DNA from: Microvirga sp. TS319
Lineage (GTDB): Bacteria > Pseudomonadota > Alphaproteobacteria > Rhizobiales > Beijerinckiaceae
Assembly: GCF_041276405.1 (NCBI RefSeq)
Contig: NZ_JBGGGT010000001.1
Span: 479,501-543,500, forward strand
DNA: 64,000 nucleotides
Direction of reading: 5' to 3'
Within the stretch, counting starts at the first letter, position 1. Each line of letters starts with the position of its first letter. Below are positions 1 through 8,929 of this stretch, in pieces. The notes below the pieces were generated by a model, which was not told the origin of the DNA, ran no database searches, and saw nothing but the letters and a program-made list of their open reading frames with translations. Made by a program: the position numbers and the translations under genes.

Positions 1-938
1 ATTTCACCAACAGCGAGATCATCGCGAATCTTGACTGGCAGCCGCTGGTCGACGCTCTCCGGGAGGGATTTCGCCGCGGGGCCCATAGTCCTCCGCGGCC
101 TCACTACACCGTCTCGGTGCCGGACGCCCGCGACGCGACCTTGCTGCTGATGCCCGCATGGAGTGAAGGTCGCTATATTGGCCTCAAAACAGCAACGGTC
201 TTCCCGGACAATGCGCGCGTCGGCCTTCCGGCCGTCACATCCTACTACATGCTCATGAGCGCCAAGGACGGGCAGTTGATCGCGACCCTTGACGGAAGCG
301 AACTGACGGCCCGGCGGACCGCGGCCGCTTCCGCCTTGGCCTCCAGTTATCTCTCAAGGCCAGATTCATCCCGACTCCTCATTGTGGGTACCGGCAAGCT
401 CAGCCCAAATCTTGCTGCGGCTCACGCCGCCGTGAGGCCAATCGAGGAAATTGCCGTATGGGGACGCGACCGGAGCAAGGCGGAGGCGGTCGTCGCTCAA
501 CTGGCCGAGCAGGGAATCAAAGCGGACGTCGCGAACGATCTCGAGCAGGAGGTGCGCAGGGCGGATATCGTTTCATGCGGTACTCTCTCAATGGAACCGC
601 TCATTCGCGGCGCCTGGTTGGTGCCGGGTACTCACCTCGATCTTGTCGGGGCATTCACGCCGACGATGCGAGAGGCAGACGATGATGCGCTCCGTCGGGC
701 GCGTGTCTTCCTGGACACGCGGGCGGGTGCCATGCTCGAAGCAGGGGAGATCGTTCAGGCCTTGGCTAGCGGAGCCCTGCGAAGGGAGAATATTCGAGGC
801 GACCTCTTCGACCTGACGCGAGGCGATGTCCAAGGGCGATCAGGAAAGGACGAGATCACGCTTTTCAAGTCTGTCGGATGCTCGCTGGAGGATCTTGTCG
901 CGGCCGAACTGTGCTTTGTCCGCAGTGCCGGACGCTGA
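1..938 (+). CDS. Ornithine cyclodeaminase/mu-crystallin family protein (5' end outside window)
   Basis: The reading frame is open from base 3, so the GTG at 117 is internal and the true start lies just upstream of the window. The visible 311 codons begin FTNSEIIANLDWQPLVDAL, the normal N-terminal region of the ornithine cyclodeaminase/mu-crystallin family (about 310-330 aa), so only a few residues are missing. A Rossmann dinucleotide-binding loop (IVGTGKL) follows in the middle. Family members deaminate or reduce amino acids and ketimines with NAD(P)H (ornithine to proline, alanine dehydrogenase, ketimine reductase). The exact substrate cannot be read from the sequence. An IS6 scar lies directly downstream. 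Confidence 0.9.
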   Translation, partial: FTNSEIIANLDWQPLVDALREGFRRGAHSPPRPHYTVSVPDARDATLLLMPAWSEGRYIGLKTATVFPDNARVGLPAVTSYYMLMSAKDGQLIATLDGSELTARRTAAASALASSYLSRPDSSRLLIVGTGKLSPNLAAAHAAVRPIEEIAVWGRDRSKAEAVVAQLAEQGIKADVANDLEQEVRRADIVSCGTLSMEPLIRGAWLVPGTHLDLVGAFTPTMREADDDALRRARVFLDTRAGAMLEAGEIVQALASGALRRENIRGDLFDLTRGDVQGRSGKDEITLFKSVGCSLEDLVAAELCFVRSAGR

Positions 939-944
939 CGTTCA

Positions 945-1400
945 CTTCGGAGACCTCCTTTGCAGCCGCGACGCCTTGAAGAGCTTGCGGCAAAGCATCT
1001 GGATCGGGCCGCTTCGCGTTCCGGTAGGCCAACTTCGGCTCGGTGACGCCGACCGTCAAAGCGCCAAGCATACTCCTCAATCGCGCAGCACACCTGATCC
1101 CACCGACGTTCCGCCATTCCGGCCTCGAACTTTGATGTAGGTCTCATCAATTGGCCACCTGCCGGTGACAGTCCCCTTGCCCGAATTGAACCTCTCCAAC
1201 AGATCGGGGGTATCGGATAATCCATCTGCGGATCGTTGTATGGTCGACTCGGATGCCGCGCTCGGTCATCACCTCCCCAAGATCGCGCGGCTCAGGCTGT
1301 ATGCCATGGATGCGGGGCGGGAGGCCGACCGAAGCCTGCAGAGACACCGCAGTGAACCTGCCATGGATTGTGGTTTGGACGCGGCCACCTCTAGGACCTA
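945..1400 (-). mobile_element. IS6-family transposase remnant
   Basis: Minus-strand pieces in different frames match the IS6/IS26 transposase in the right order: GEVMTERGIRVDHTTIRRW (about 1205-1285) and then the DDE-region start IDETYIKVRGR (about 1120-1158). The frame breaks several times and no intact ORF remains, so this is a decayed copy. No terminal inverted repeats were recognised. Confidence 0.65.
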
Positions 1401-1499
1401 GGCAATAAGGTCAGGCTTCCGGGGAACGTCAATAAGAGCGTAGCGGTACAACGGCCGCCGCATGAATGGCGTCTGCGACAGGCGGCGAGGAGAACCACG

Positions 1500-1895
1500 A
1501 CGGCCAAGTTCATTCATGTGATGATCAGGGTCGCGGACGAAAACCGGTCGAAGGCCTTTTACGAGAAGGCGTTCGGCTTCAAGGAGGCGGCGCGCTTCCC
1601 GTTCGAAACCTTCACTCTGGTCTATCTCCTCGACGAGGAGAGTGGGACCGAACTGGAGTTGACGATCAATCACGATCGCGAGGAGCCTTATGCCCATGGC
1701 GATGGATACGGCCACATCGCCATGGTTGTTGACGATCTGGAAGCCGAACACAAACGGCATACGGAACTCGGGTACGATCCGACGGCTGTCAAAGAGTTCT
1801 TCCGTGACGGTGCGTTGATGGCGAAGTTCTTCTTCGTGCAGGGTCCCGACGGCTACAAGATCGAGGTTCTGCAAAGGCACGGGCGATACCAGTAG
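1500..1895 (+). CDS. VOC/glyoxalase I-like protein with probable ACG start
   Basis: This is a single vicinal-oxygen-chelate domain, like lactoylglutathione lyase: metal-dependent, cytoplasmic, acting on small aldehyde or phenolic adducts. The visible protein runs VMIRVADENRSKAFYEKAFG to about residue 131. The usual family N-terminus is MAKFIHVMIRV. Here the same residues AKFIHV are encoded from 1503, but the codon before them (1500-1502) is ACG, not ATG. A good ribosome-binding site, GAGGAGA, sits about 7 nt before that ACG. Either ACG is used as a rare start or the ATG was lost and translation begins at GTG 1518 or ATG 1521. The rest of the domain is intact and includes H and E residues typical of VOC metal ligands. 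Confidence 0.8.
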   Translation, partial: TAKFIHVMIRVADENRSKAFYEKAFGFKEAARFPFETFTLVYLLDEESGTELELTINHDREEPYAHGDGYGHIAMVVDDLEAEHKRHTELGYDPTAVKEFFRDGALMAKFFFVQGPDGYKIEVLQRHGRYQ

Positions 1896-1974
1896 CCTCC
1901 GCGTCGGCCGTATGCCCGTTGCCCCGCCCTAGCTACGGGAGTGCCATCCCCTCCGTCGGAACCAGGACCTTTTC

Positions 1975-2775
1975 TCAGTCCCGATATCCTGGTTCCTCGA
2001 CATCCAGTGTGCGTCTGATTGAGGCCAAGTGCAGTCGGGCAGATTCTGGATCACCCTCCCGCATCTGACGATAAGCCGCCTCCGCAATCGCCGGATCAAC
2101 CGGAAGGACCTTGCGCCCGGTCGCTAGCGCCAGGCACTGAGCCTGGCACGCGCGTTCAAGATAATAGAGGTCATCCCATGCCTCTGCAATGCTCGGTCCC
2201 AGCACCATGACACCGTGATGCTTCATGAACACGATGTCCGCATCACCAATCGCTCCCGCGATGCGGTCGCCCTCTCGCTCATCCAAAGCAAGCCCGTTGT
2301 AGTTCGTGTCGACGGCAGTGCGGCCATAGAACTTCAGAGCTGTCTGCCCGGCGAAGATGAGGGGATACCCCTCGGTCATGGCAAGGGCGGTCGCATAGGG
2401 CATGTGGGTGTGAAACGCTACCCGGGCGCGTGGGATCCTCTGATGGATCCGAGCATGGATGTAGAAGGCCGTAGCCTCAGGCTGGCCTTCACCGGACACC
2501 ACATTACCGTGGAAGTCGCAAATCAGCAGCCTGGAGGCCGTCAGCTCCCGAAAGGCGTAACCGTAAGGGTTGACGATGAAGAGGTCATCATAACCCGGCA
2601 CCAGCGCCGAGAAGTGGTTGCAGATTCCTTCCTCCAGACCGTACCGGGCTGCCATGCGGAAGCAGGCGGCAAGATCCGCCCTGGCCTGCCAAACGGCGTC
2701 GGAGTTGAGGTCGGGCTGGTTGGGACCGGCAGGAGCGCCAGAAGAGGTGCTGGCAGGCACGAACGAATGGGCCAT
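1975..2775 (-). CDS. Class II aldolase/adducin family protein
   Basis: 266 aa, normal length for class II aldolase/adducin (L-fuculose-phosphate aldolase fold). The zinc-site pattern is visible as FHTHMP in mid-protein and MKHHGVMVLG further on, both typical of the family. These enzymes cleave sugar phosphates or decarboxylate hydroxy acids through a zinc-stabilised enediolate; the substrate is not evident. The ATG at 2775 has a GGAG Shine-Dalgarno a few bases upstream on the minus strand. The first 25 residues are low-complexity. Convergent with the VOC gene; IS6 debris lies upstream. Confidence 0.88.
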   Translation of the reverse strand: MAHSFVPASTSSGAPAGPNQPDLNSDAVWQARADLAACFRMAARYGLEEGICNHFSALVPGYDDLFIVNPYGYAFRELTASRLLICDFHGNVVSGEGQPEATAFYIHARIHQRIPRARVAFHTHMPYATALAMTEGYPLIFAGQTALKFYGRTAVDTNYNGLALDEREGDRIAGAIGDADIVFMKHHGVMVLGPSIAEAWDDLYYLERACQAQCLALATGRKVLPVDPAIAEAAYRQMREGDPESARLHLASIRRTLDVEEPGYRD

Positions 2776-2849
2776 TGGGAACTCCGAAGATCAAGACGAA
2801 GGCAGGATCCGTGACAATTCCGACGAGTGCAACCGTTACCGGATGATTA

Positions 2850-3240
2850 CGGGGCGAAAGCTGCGCGAATTGGTGAACTCATCTTGCGCGTGGAGCTGAA
2901 CGGCCACGCGGTCATTGTCCTGGTCGAGGGCCACCTATCCTCGCTCCGGCCCCTTACGGCCACAGCAGAGGAAGGAATGACAATGGCTACGAACACGGAC
3001 GGCACTTCACGGTACGAGCGAGCCCGCTTTTCGAGCTCTGGAGCATAGCACTCCACCCAGCGAAAGATCGTGCTTGGATCGATGCTGACATCGCGCTCCG
3101 ACATCATCTCAGCCGGATTACGGGAGCTGATCAGGTACTTGCTGGAACATCGCACGCACAGCAGGATGATCTCGATCGGAAAGCGGTGGCGCTCGAACAG
3201 TGACAACGGGACGGGTCCCCAATTCGCCGCCCGTTCCGAG
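2850..3240 (-). mobile_element. IS6-family transposase remnant (N-terminal part)
   Basis: The minus strand encodes HRFPIEIILLCVRC and then AEMMSERDVSIDPSTIFRW and ECYAPELEKRARS, the well-known N-terminal helix-turn-helix region of IS6-family transposases. The DDE catalytic region is missing or unreadable after about 3020. It is a different copy from the one at 945-1400, which has another subgroup sequence. It lies about 100 bp upstream of the recA control region. Confidence 0.7.
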
Positions 3241-3315
3241 CACGCCACGCTCAACGCAACGGAGCCTTGAGCCTCGCTACAGGCCCAAGTCTTGCTTCGT
3301 TCGCAACGGCTCAGC

Positions 3316-3357
3316 TTGTCCCCTGCACGGTAGCGACAATATGTTCTCATTTTGTTC
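3316..3357 (+). promoter_or_regulatory. recA promoter with LexA (SOS) box
   Basis: GTTC at 3343-3346 and GTTC at 3354-3357 are separated by exactly 7 nt (TCATTTT), the alphaproteobacterial LexA operator GTTC-N7-GTTC. It lies 58 bp before the recA ATG. A plausible -35 (TTGTCC, 3316-3321) and weak -10 (AATATG, 3338-3343) would place the operator over the -10 edge, fitting repression. Confidence 0.85.
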
Positions 3358-3415
3358 TTTATTTCGCCACGCAATTCCTTAGAGTGGAGCTCTTCTGTTA
3401 AGGACTGGATTCGGG

Positions 3416-4456
3416 ATGAGCATGGATAAGACAAAGGCGATTGAGACCGCCGTCAGCCAGATTGAACGGGCTTTCGGCAAGGGCGCCATCATGCGTTTAG
3501 GCGGCGATCAGGTTGTCGAAGTTGATACGGTCTCTACCGGGTCGCTGGGGCTCGACATCGCACTCGGCGTCGGCGGTCTGCCGCGCGGCCGGATCATCGA
3601 GGTCTACGGCCCGGAGTCCTCGGGTAAGACAACGCTTGCGCTCCAGACCATTGCCGAGGCTCAGAAGAAGGGTGGCATCTGTGGCTTCATCGACGCCGAA
3701 CATGCTCTTGACCCCGTCTATGCCCGCAAGCTCGGTGTAAACCTGGACGATCTCCTCGTCTCCCAGCCAGACAACGGCGAACAGGCGCTCGAGATTGCCG
3801 ATACGCTCGTGCGCTCAAGCTCGGTGGATATCCTCGTCATCGACTCTGTTGCCGCTCTCACGCCGAAGGCCGAGATCGAGGGCGAAATGGGCGAGAGCCG
3901 TCCGGGTCTTCAGGCGCGCCTGATGAGCCAGGCCCTGCGCAAACTCACCGGTTCGATCAGCCGCACTAAGACCATGGTGATCTTCATCAATCAGATCCGC
4001 ATGAAGATCGGCGTCATGTACGGCAGCCCTGAGACCACCACAGGCGGCAATGCGCTGAAGTTCTATGCCTCGGTGCGCCTCGACATCCGCCGCACTTCAA
4101 CCTTGAAGGACCGGGATGAGCCGATTGGCAACCAAGTTCGCGTGAAGGTGGTCAAGAACAAGGTTGCGCCGCCGTTCAAGCAGGTCGAGTTCGACATCAT
4201 GTTCGGCGAGGGTATCTCAAAGATGGGCGAGCTGATTGACCTGGGGGTGAAGGCCAACGTCGTCGAGAAATCCGGCGCCTGGTTCTCCTATGACAGCCAG
4301 CGCCTCGGCCAAGGCCGTGAGAACGCCAAGGCTTTCCTGAAGGACAATCCCGAGATCGCGGCCGAGATCGAAGGCAAGATCCGCCAGAACTCCGGTCTCC
4401 TGGTTGCGGACCTGCAGGGGAACGATGACACCGGCCCATCGGAAGACGTAGCCTAG
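3416..4456 (+). CDS. recA: Recombinase RecA
   Basis: 346 aa, full length. RecA forms nucleoprotein filaments on single-stranded DNA, drives strand exchange and triggers LexA self-cleavage. Visible motifs: Walker A GPESSGKT (residues 65-72), the Walker B strand [10 protein letters not shown], the L2-region [20 protein letters not shown], and the C-terminal domain. The acidic tail is short ([11 protein letters not shown]). The ATG at 3416 is supported by the normal family start [21 protein letters not shown] a few residues in. An SOS box is upstream and a strong hairpin terminator downstream at 4634-4662. A palindromic repeat begins on the last base of the stop codon. Whether this is the only recA in the genome cannot be judged here. 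Confidence 0.98.
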   Translation: MSMDKTKAIETAVSQIERAFGKGAIMRLGGDQVVEVDTVSTGSLGLDIALGVGGLPRGRIIEVYGPESSGKTTLALQTIAEAQKKGGICGFIDAEHALDPVYARKLGVNLDDLLVSQPDNGEQALEIADTLVRSSSVDILVIDSVAALTPKAEIEGEMGESRPGLQARLMSQALRKLTGSISRTKTMVIFINQIRMKIGVMYGSPETTTGGNALKFYASVRLDIRRTSTLKDRDEPIGNQVRVKVVKNKVAPPFKQVEFDIMFGEGISKMGELIDLGVKANVVEKSGAWFSYDSQRLGQGRENAKAFLKDNPEIAAEIEGKIRQNSGLLVADLQGNDDTGPSEDVA

Positions 4457-4503
4457 CGCATCGTGCGAGAAAGTGGCTCCGGTTTTTTGCAGGAACGATG
4501 CGC
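4456..4503. repeat. Dispersed palindromic repeat unit (GCGCATCGT type)
   Basis: Inverted arms GCGCATCGT (4456-4464) and ACGATGCGC (4495-4503) enclose a core with GAAAGTGG and CCGGTTTT. Related units recur at about eleven sites in the window. Confidence 0.75.
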
Positions 4504-4522
4504 TCTTTCCATTCCAGGAAGG

Positions 4523-4568
4523 GAGCATCGGACCCAAAGGTGGGTTCCACTTCCCGCGTCCGATGCTC
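4523..4568. repeat. Dispersed palindromic repeat unit (GAGCATCGG type)
   Basis: Arms GAGCATCGG (from 4523) and CCGATGCTC (to 4568) flank a core containing GTGGGTTCCACTTCCCGCG. Same family as the units at 8674, 32185 and 51856. Confidence 0.75.
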
Positions 4569-4633
4569 TGGCTTGCGAGGCTGAACGCCGGATCCACTTC
4601 GCCTGGTAGGCGCTGCCTCGTCCGGGGCAAATT

Positions 4634-4662
4634 GGAAAGGCCGCCGGTTAGGCGGCCTTTCC
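4634..4662 (+). terminator. Hairpin terminator after recA
   Basis: A perfect 12-bp stem (GGAAAGGCCGCC / GGCGGCCTTTCC) with a 5-nt loop GGTTA. It lies 178 bp beyond the recA stop and ahead of the glycosylase gene, so the two are probably separate transcription units. Confidence 0.7.
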
Positions 4663-4725
4663 ATCATGCGAAGGGATGACGGGGCAGACGCCGGCGAAGT
4701 GGCCTGAATATCGATGAGGTGTTGA

Positions 4726-5328
4726 GTGCCAGACAACGCGGACTGTCCGATCCCGAAGAGAGTCGAAGCGACTTTGAAGCCACACCTGTCCCAATCGTTC
4801 TTCACCCTTGATCCCGTCACGGCTGCACGTGATCTGATCGGGGCGACGCTCCTCGTTGACGGAATTGGCGGCCTGATCGTCGAGACCGAAGCATACGCCA
4901 GCGACGATCCTTCGTCGCACAGCTTCCGGGGGCCGACGCCTCGCAATGCGCCGATGTTTGGGCCCGCCGGCCACGCCTATGTGTACCGTTCGTACGGCAT
5001 TCACTGGTGCCTGAATTTCGTCTGCCAGCCAGGAAGCGCAGTCTTGGTCAGAGCTTTGGAGCCAACCGCCGGCATCGAGACCATGAAGGTCCGACGGGGT
5101 GTTTCTGACCTCCGGCTTCTCTGCTCGGGCCCAGGGCGACTTTGCCGAGCCCTGAACGTGACGGGCGCTCATAACGAGATGCCTTTAGACGGGCCACCGT
5201 TTCAGATCTTCCCGCGAAAGAGCCCGGTCGAGGTTGCCGTAGGACAAAGGGTCGGGATTACCCGTGCCATCGAACGGCCCTGGCGATTTGTTCATGCGGG
5301 CTCACGTTTTGTTAGTCGCAAGATATGA
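4726..5328 (+). CDS. mpg: DNA-3-methyladenine glycosylase (MPG/AAG family)
   Basis: 200 aa, typical for the bacterial 3-methyladenine/alkyladenine DNA glycosylase of the MPG fold. It removes alkylated purines in base excision repair. Recognisable family stretches are [27 protein letters not shown] (with the catalytic E in the VETEAY segment), [17 protein letters not shown] and the C-terminal RPWRF region. The start is a GTG at 4726, preceded by GATGAGGTGTTGA; the family-conserved core begins well after it. Its position beside SOS-controlled recA makes a small DNA-repair neighbourhood, but the strong hairpin between them argues against cotranscription, and no SOS box was seen directly before this gene. 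Confidence 0.93.
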   Translation: MPDNADCPIPKRVEATLKPHLSQSFFTLDPVTAARDLIGATLLVDGIGGLIVETEAYASDDPSSHSFRGPTPRNAPMFGPAGHAYVYRSYGIHWCLNFVCQPGSAVLVRALEPTAGIETMKVRRGVSDLRLLCSGPGRLCRALNVTGAHNEMPLDGPPFQIFPRKSPVEVAVGQRVGITRAIERPWRFVHAGSRFVSRKI

Positions 5329-5397
5329 TCGCAGCCTGTGTTGAGGGAGGGGCCCTGGTGTGACGAGGCTGCTGGTCATGCCTTGCGCACGCTGAAC

Positions 5398-5625
5398 TCA
5401 GATCACTCGTGCGGCGAGAGCTTGGGCATTCTGGAGAAGGCTTTGCACGCGGTGCCGCCGCGCTGAGCGAAGGAACGCATCAGCCGCGCAAGGGCATCCG
5501 TAGTCCTCCAGCATCGCAGCCATAAGGGCTAAATCCTCCGCAAGACAAGCCTCTTCAAGGGCGTGGTTCTCAAGGGCGCCGGCATATCCGCGAGGTGTTG
5601 GACGCGACGCGCGCGAGTCGTTCAT
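5398..5625 (-). CDS. Small hypothetical protein, 75 aa
   Basis: An open frame continues upstream to 5769, but the part from MNDSRASRPTPRGYAG onward looks coding and begins at an ATG (5623-5625) after a weak GAGAG site. It is rich in Ala/Leu with two Cys (YGCPCAADAFL) and predicted mostly helical. No family was recognised. The gene is convergent with the glycosylase gene. Confidence 0.45.
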   Translation of the reverse strand: MNDSRASRPTPRGYAGALENHALEEACLAEDLALMAAMLEDYGCPCAADAFLRSARRHRVQSLLQNAQALAARVI

Positions 5626-5769
5626 CGGCAGGCTCTCAGAGTGGGAAGGGGCTTGCTGCAAGTGTGATCGGCACAGGCTAATTGCAAGACCGCGAGGTCC
5701 CCCACGAAACCATAAGGTCCTCGGTATCATAGCGTCCTGCCTGGGCAGGCGGACCGGGCCGACCGGCAC

Positions 5770-6321
5770 ATCCTAAATTGCCCGCGTTTCCGGGTTGCCT
5801 CGGACCATGGGTAACCGTGCTCTTAGGTCCATGCTACCATCGGTTGTCAGGACAGCTGGAGTCGCGTTCGTTGTCGGTGCGGGCGGGGCTTGAGGCCGTG
5901 GGGCGGGGGATGGGATTTGGAGGAGCCCGAGATGGCGCTGGCATGTGTCCAAGTCTTGGCCCTCGATGGGCACACCGGCTTCGACAACCCGTACGAGGTC
6001 GGCTCCTTCGCGGTTCGGGCGGCGACGGCGAAGCCCGTCACCCGGGCCCTGCAGCAGATGGCGGGAGGCGGTCATCGGCGCGTGCGTCTCAACCATCAGG
6101 CGTCTGCGCTGTCTACCCTCTGCAACTTGCAAGGCTGGCAGAGGCGCGGAAGGAACGCCGATTATCATCCTTTGGGATTGTCACACGAACGGCTGGTCGT
6201 CGGAGAACGATGGCCGGTAGGACCAGGACGCCTTCGAATCCATTCAGCAGGACGGGTTGGGATGGCAGGACAGCATCAAGGCGGCCTTGCGGAAGGCGGC
6301 TGGTAAGTCAGGAAATGTCTC
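5770..6321. other. Intergenic stretch with possible decayed gene
   Basis: Several open frames overlap on both strands and none is convincing. A plus-strand frame from ATG 5932 (MALACVQVLALDGHTGFDNP), after a GGAGG-like site, and another frame near 6221-6309 (DAFESIQQDGLGWQDSIKAA) read like protein but lie in different frames with an in-frame TAG at 6218, so a frameshifted small gene is possible. The product is unknown. Confidence 0.25.
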
Positions 6322-6654
6322 ATGAACTTTACAACTCCTCCCCACGGCTGGGCGTCATTAACCGCGCTGGTCTTGATAGGCGCCAGCACTGGAGCGGCTG
6401 CCAAAGATCCTAAACCTGTTCATTACACCTGTGTGGATGGCACAAAGCTCCAAGCCAGGTTCTCGCCTCCAAGCAGCTCGATGGGATCGGTGAAACTGGT
6501 TTATGCTGGATCCTCAACCGAAATGACGCTGCCGCAGGCTCTCTCTGCGGATGGGGCGCGCTATACGCAAGGCGACGTAGAGTTCTGGATCAAAGGCAAG
6601 GAAGCAACTCTGACCCGGGCGGGCAAGTCGACGACCTGCCGGACCGGCGACTAA
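6322..6654 (+). CDS. MliC-like periplasmic lysozyme-inhibitor protein
   Basis: 110 aa. The N-terminus has a hydrophobic export signal (LTALVLIGASTGAAA, residues about 13-27). The mature part shows the MliC/C-type lysozyme inhibitor pattern: VHYTCVDGTKLQARF near the start, a central strand region, VKLVYAGSSTEMTLPQALSADGARY, and a second Cys at the end (TTCRTGD). MliC proteins bind c-type lysozyme and protect peptidoglycan. No lipobox cysteine is visible, so a soluble periplasmic form is likely. Its 3' end overlaps debris of a permease gene on the other strand. Confidence 0.75.
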   Translation: MNFTTPPHGWASLTALVLIGASTGAAAKDPKPVHYTCVDGTKLQARFSPPSSSMGSVKLVYAGSSTEMTLPQALSADGARYTQGDVEFWIKGKEATLTRAGKSTTCRTGD

Positions 6655-6689
6655 GCGACACCCTGCGATATGCCGTCCCAATGGCTGCC

Positions 6690-7080
6690 TGAAGGTGGGG
6701 AGCCACGGGCAGAAGCCCCGCGATGAAGGTCACGGCAATGAGAGTTTTCGTCAGAGGCAGCGGGCTCCCCAGCAGGGGAACGACGCCCAACAGATACAAA
6801 CCCGTAAGGGCGGTGTTCAGAGCCGAAATCCGCACCTGCGCGAACACGACGCTGCGGAAGGCCTCACCGAGCAGGCGCGCCCGCTCCCGTAACGCTTGTG
6901 CCAGGGGACCGGGCGCGGTCTCGCCGGCCTCGTGGCTGACCGCGATCATGGCCCCGATGACCATGCCGACAATGATGTGGACCAGGGCCCACCAGACGTC
7001 CTGGCCCACCAGCCGGAGCTGACCTGCGTTCTCACGCAGCCAAGCCGAGGCGGCACCCTTCAGCTCCCGAGGATCGGCCG
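6690..7080 (-). pseudogene. AI-2E/PerM-type permease remnant
   Basis: On the minus strand a hydrophobic protein segment reads VWWALVHIIVGMVIGAMIAV, then LTGLYLLGVVPLLGSPLPL and ITLIAVTFIAGLLPV-like sequence (exactly KTLIAVTFIAGLLPV), as in AI-2E family transporters. Only about 130 residues of a normally 350-residue protein remain. The apparent N-terminus comes from the palindromic repeat at 7089-7192, and after GLLPV the sequence becomes non-family. This is a truncated, probably non-functional fragment. Confidence 0.6.
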
Positions 7081-7088
7081 GAACATAG

Positions 7089-7192
7089 AGCCTTTTCCAT
7101 GAACTTCGGTTCACGGAAAAGGCATTTGTTGTTTGAGAAAGACGCCTTTTCTTCGCAAAACCGGCATCCACTTTTGCGGAAAAGGCTCTAGC
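7089..7192. repeat. Composite palindromic repeat
   Basis: A first inverted repeat (GCCTTTTCC...GGAAAAGGC, about 7090-7123) is followed by a second region with AAAACCGGCATCCACTTTTG and a further GGAAAAGGCTCTA. It belongs to the dispersed repeat family and caps the permease remnant. Confidence 0.6.
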
Positions 7193-7404
7193 TGCTGAGC
7201 CAGTCGGGCAGAAGGGGACGGGCGATGCCAGTCCTGTCGCTCACTGCCGGATCTCCTTCAAGTTCGGACCGAACCGAAACAAATCCTGGGATCTCAGCCG
7301 GCGACGCCTGATCCTCCCCCATTTGGGGGAAGGACGAGGCACTTGGCTCGCGTTAGGGTGGTGAATCTGTTCGTGATGGGGATGGGGTCTGCTCTGGGGG
7401 AACC

Positions 7405-8508
7405 ATGAAGCCGGACGAAGCCTTCTCCGACCTGGTCGGTCACGTATACGACTGTGCCCTCGACAGGAGCCTGTGGCCCGCGGTCCTTAGGAAAATCGCA
7501 GAGGCGCTCGGCGGCACAATGGCCGACCTGATGGTCTCTCATCCGCTTGAGAGGACTCAAAAACTCGCCGCGCACTACAACTGGCCGGAGGATATGATGA
7601 CCCTTGCGGTCGTCAACGCCGCGATCAACCCTGGTCTTCCGCTTGGTCTGACAGCACCGCTGGGCCAGGTGGTTTGCAGCACGCGAGACGTCGACATCGA
7701 GGCGTTCCATCGCAGCCGCTACTGGCAGGCTTGCTATGCAGGCAGGGGGCTGTACGATTATGTCGTCACTCCGATCACGCGAACGGTCACGACCTTCGCG
7801 ACATGGGGAGTCATTGGCAGCGAGGCCAAGGGCGCCTTCACGGATGAAGACATCGAACTGGCACGCATGCTCTCGCCGCACATCAAGCGCTCAGTCGAGA
7901 TTTCCGGGGCCATCGGACAGCAGAGGATCGAGACCGGCACGTTGCGGGCTGCCCTTGAGGCGCTGGCCACGCCTGCCCTGATCATCGAGCCCGACGGCAC
8001 CATCCTGTTCGGCAACCACGCGGCTGACGCGGAGCTTGCCACCCGGCAGGTCTTCCGGGAGCACAAGGGGCGTCTCGTTGCGGTGACGCCAGAGTCGCTG
8101 AAGTTCATGGCGGCACTGTCGTCTCCTGCCAGCCGTCTGTCTCAGAAGGGGCTGGATGCCTTGTTGGTGGATGCGACCGGGCGGATGCTCCATGTGACCT
8201 GGGCTGAACTGGAGCAGGCAGGAGAGGAGGTCGGCAGCCCACTTCTCCTGCTGCTACGCGAACCGGAGGCGGTGCTCACAACGCCTTTGTCGAGTGCCGC
8301 CGCCTTGTTCCATCTCACCACGGCCGAGATCCAGGTGCTCGGCCAGGTTCTTCAGGGCCACGCGCTCGCTGATGTGGCCGACATCCTGGGACTCGCCCGC
8401 TCGACGGTGAAGACCCACTTGGATGCGATCTATCGCAAGACCCAGACCAACCGACAGGCGGAACTGGTCTCCCACATCATGAGTTTGGCATCGCCTCTCA
8501 AGCGGTAA
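7405..8508 (+). CDS. LuxR-family transcriptional regulator
   Basis: 367 aa. The N-terminal about 290 residues form an unassigned sensory region (FSDLVGHVYDCALDRSLWPAVL at the start, a PAS-like piece ALIIEPDGTILFGNHAADAE near 190-210). The C-terminus is a LuxR/FixJ helix-turn-helix (residues about 300-360): LTTAEIQVLGQVLQGHALAD and ILGLARSTVKTHLDAIYRKT. The ATG at 7405 follows GGGGGAACC. Such stand-alone HTH proteins bind DNA and react to small molecules; the ligand is unknown. No obvious target is adjacent; downstream is an inverted repeat at 8628-8653. Confidence 0.88.
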   Translation: MKPDEAFSDLVGHVYDCALDRSLWPAVLRKIAEALGGTMADLMVSHPLERTQKLAAHYNWPEDMMTLAVVNAAINPGLPLGLTAPLGQVVCSTRDVDIEAFHRSRYWQACYAGRGLYDYVVTPITRTVTTFATWGVIGSEAKGAFTDEDIELARMLSPHIKRSVEISGAIGQQRIETGTLRAALEALATPALIIEPDGTILFGNHAADAELATRQVFREHKGRLVAVTPESLKFMAALSSPASRLSQKGLDALLVDATGRMLHVTWAELEQAGEEVGSPLLLLLREPEAVLTTPLSSAAALFHLTTAEIQVLGQVLQGHALADVADILGLARSTVKTHLDAIYRKTQTNRQAELVSHIMSLASPLKR

Positions 8509-8627
8509 ACCACATTCCACAAGGCGGCTTGACCCGATCTCCTGGGGCCGTTGGACATCGAGGTGGATCCCCCAATTCGCGACACAACCGGCCGGGCGTC
8601 GAAAGGGTGGAGTGGCTGCCGCCGGTC

Positions 8628-8653
8628 GCACATCCACCGAATGGTGGATGTGC
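8628..8653. repeat. Perfect hairpin downstream of LuxR gene
   Basis: GCACATCCACC and GGTGGATGTGC form an 11-bp perfect stem with loop GAAT, 120 bp after the regulator's stop. There is no T tract, so it may be a weak terminator or just a repeat. Confidence 0.5.
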
Positions 8654-8673
8654 GCCACGCAGCGACCGTTTAA

Positions 8674-8786
8674 AGCATCGGACGTGAAAAGTGGATTCCA
8701 CTTTTGGGGTTGAATCCGATGCTTCCGTCTTGGAGAGAGCGCATCGTTTGAGCGAAAAACCGGGGTCACTTTTTCGCACGAGGCGC
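8674..8786. repeat. Two adjacent dispersed palindromic repeat units
   Basis: Unit one (8674-8723) has arms AGCATCGG/CCGATGCT around GTGGATTCCACTTTTGGGG. Unit two (8738-8786) has AGCGCATCGT with a degenerate right arm. Together with the hairpin at 8628 they fill the gap between the LuxR gene and 8930; nothing else was seen there. Confidence 0.7.
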
Positions 8787-8929
8787 TGAGCTTCGCTGGA
8801 ACCAGGGTCGGACGGGCGTGAACTGGCTCGGGGATAAATCGAGGCCGGTCCGCCACGTGGAGTTCGTCGCGCGATGATTGGCCCAGCGCTCTCCGGAGTG
8901 CCCGTCATAGGGACGGATCGGGGGATTTC

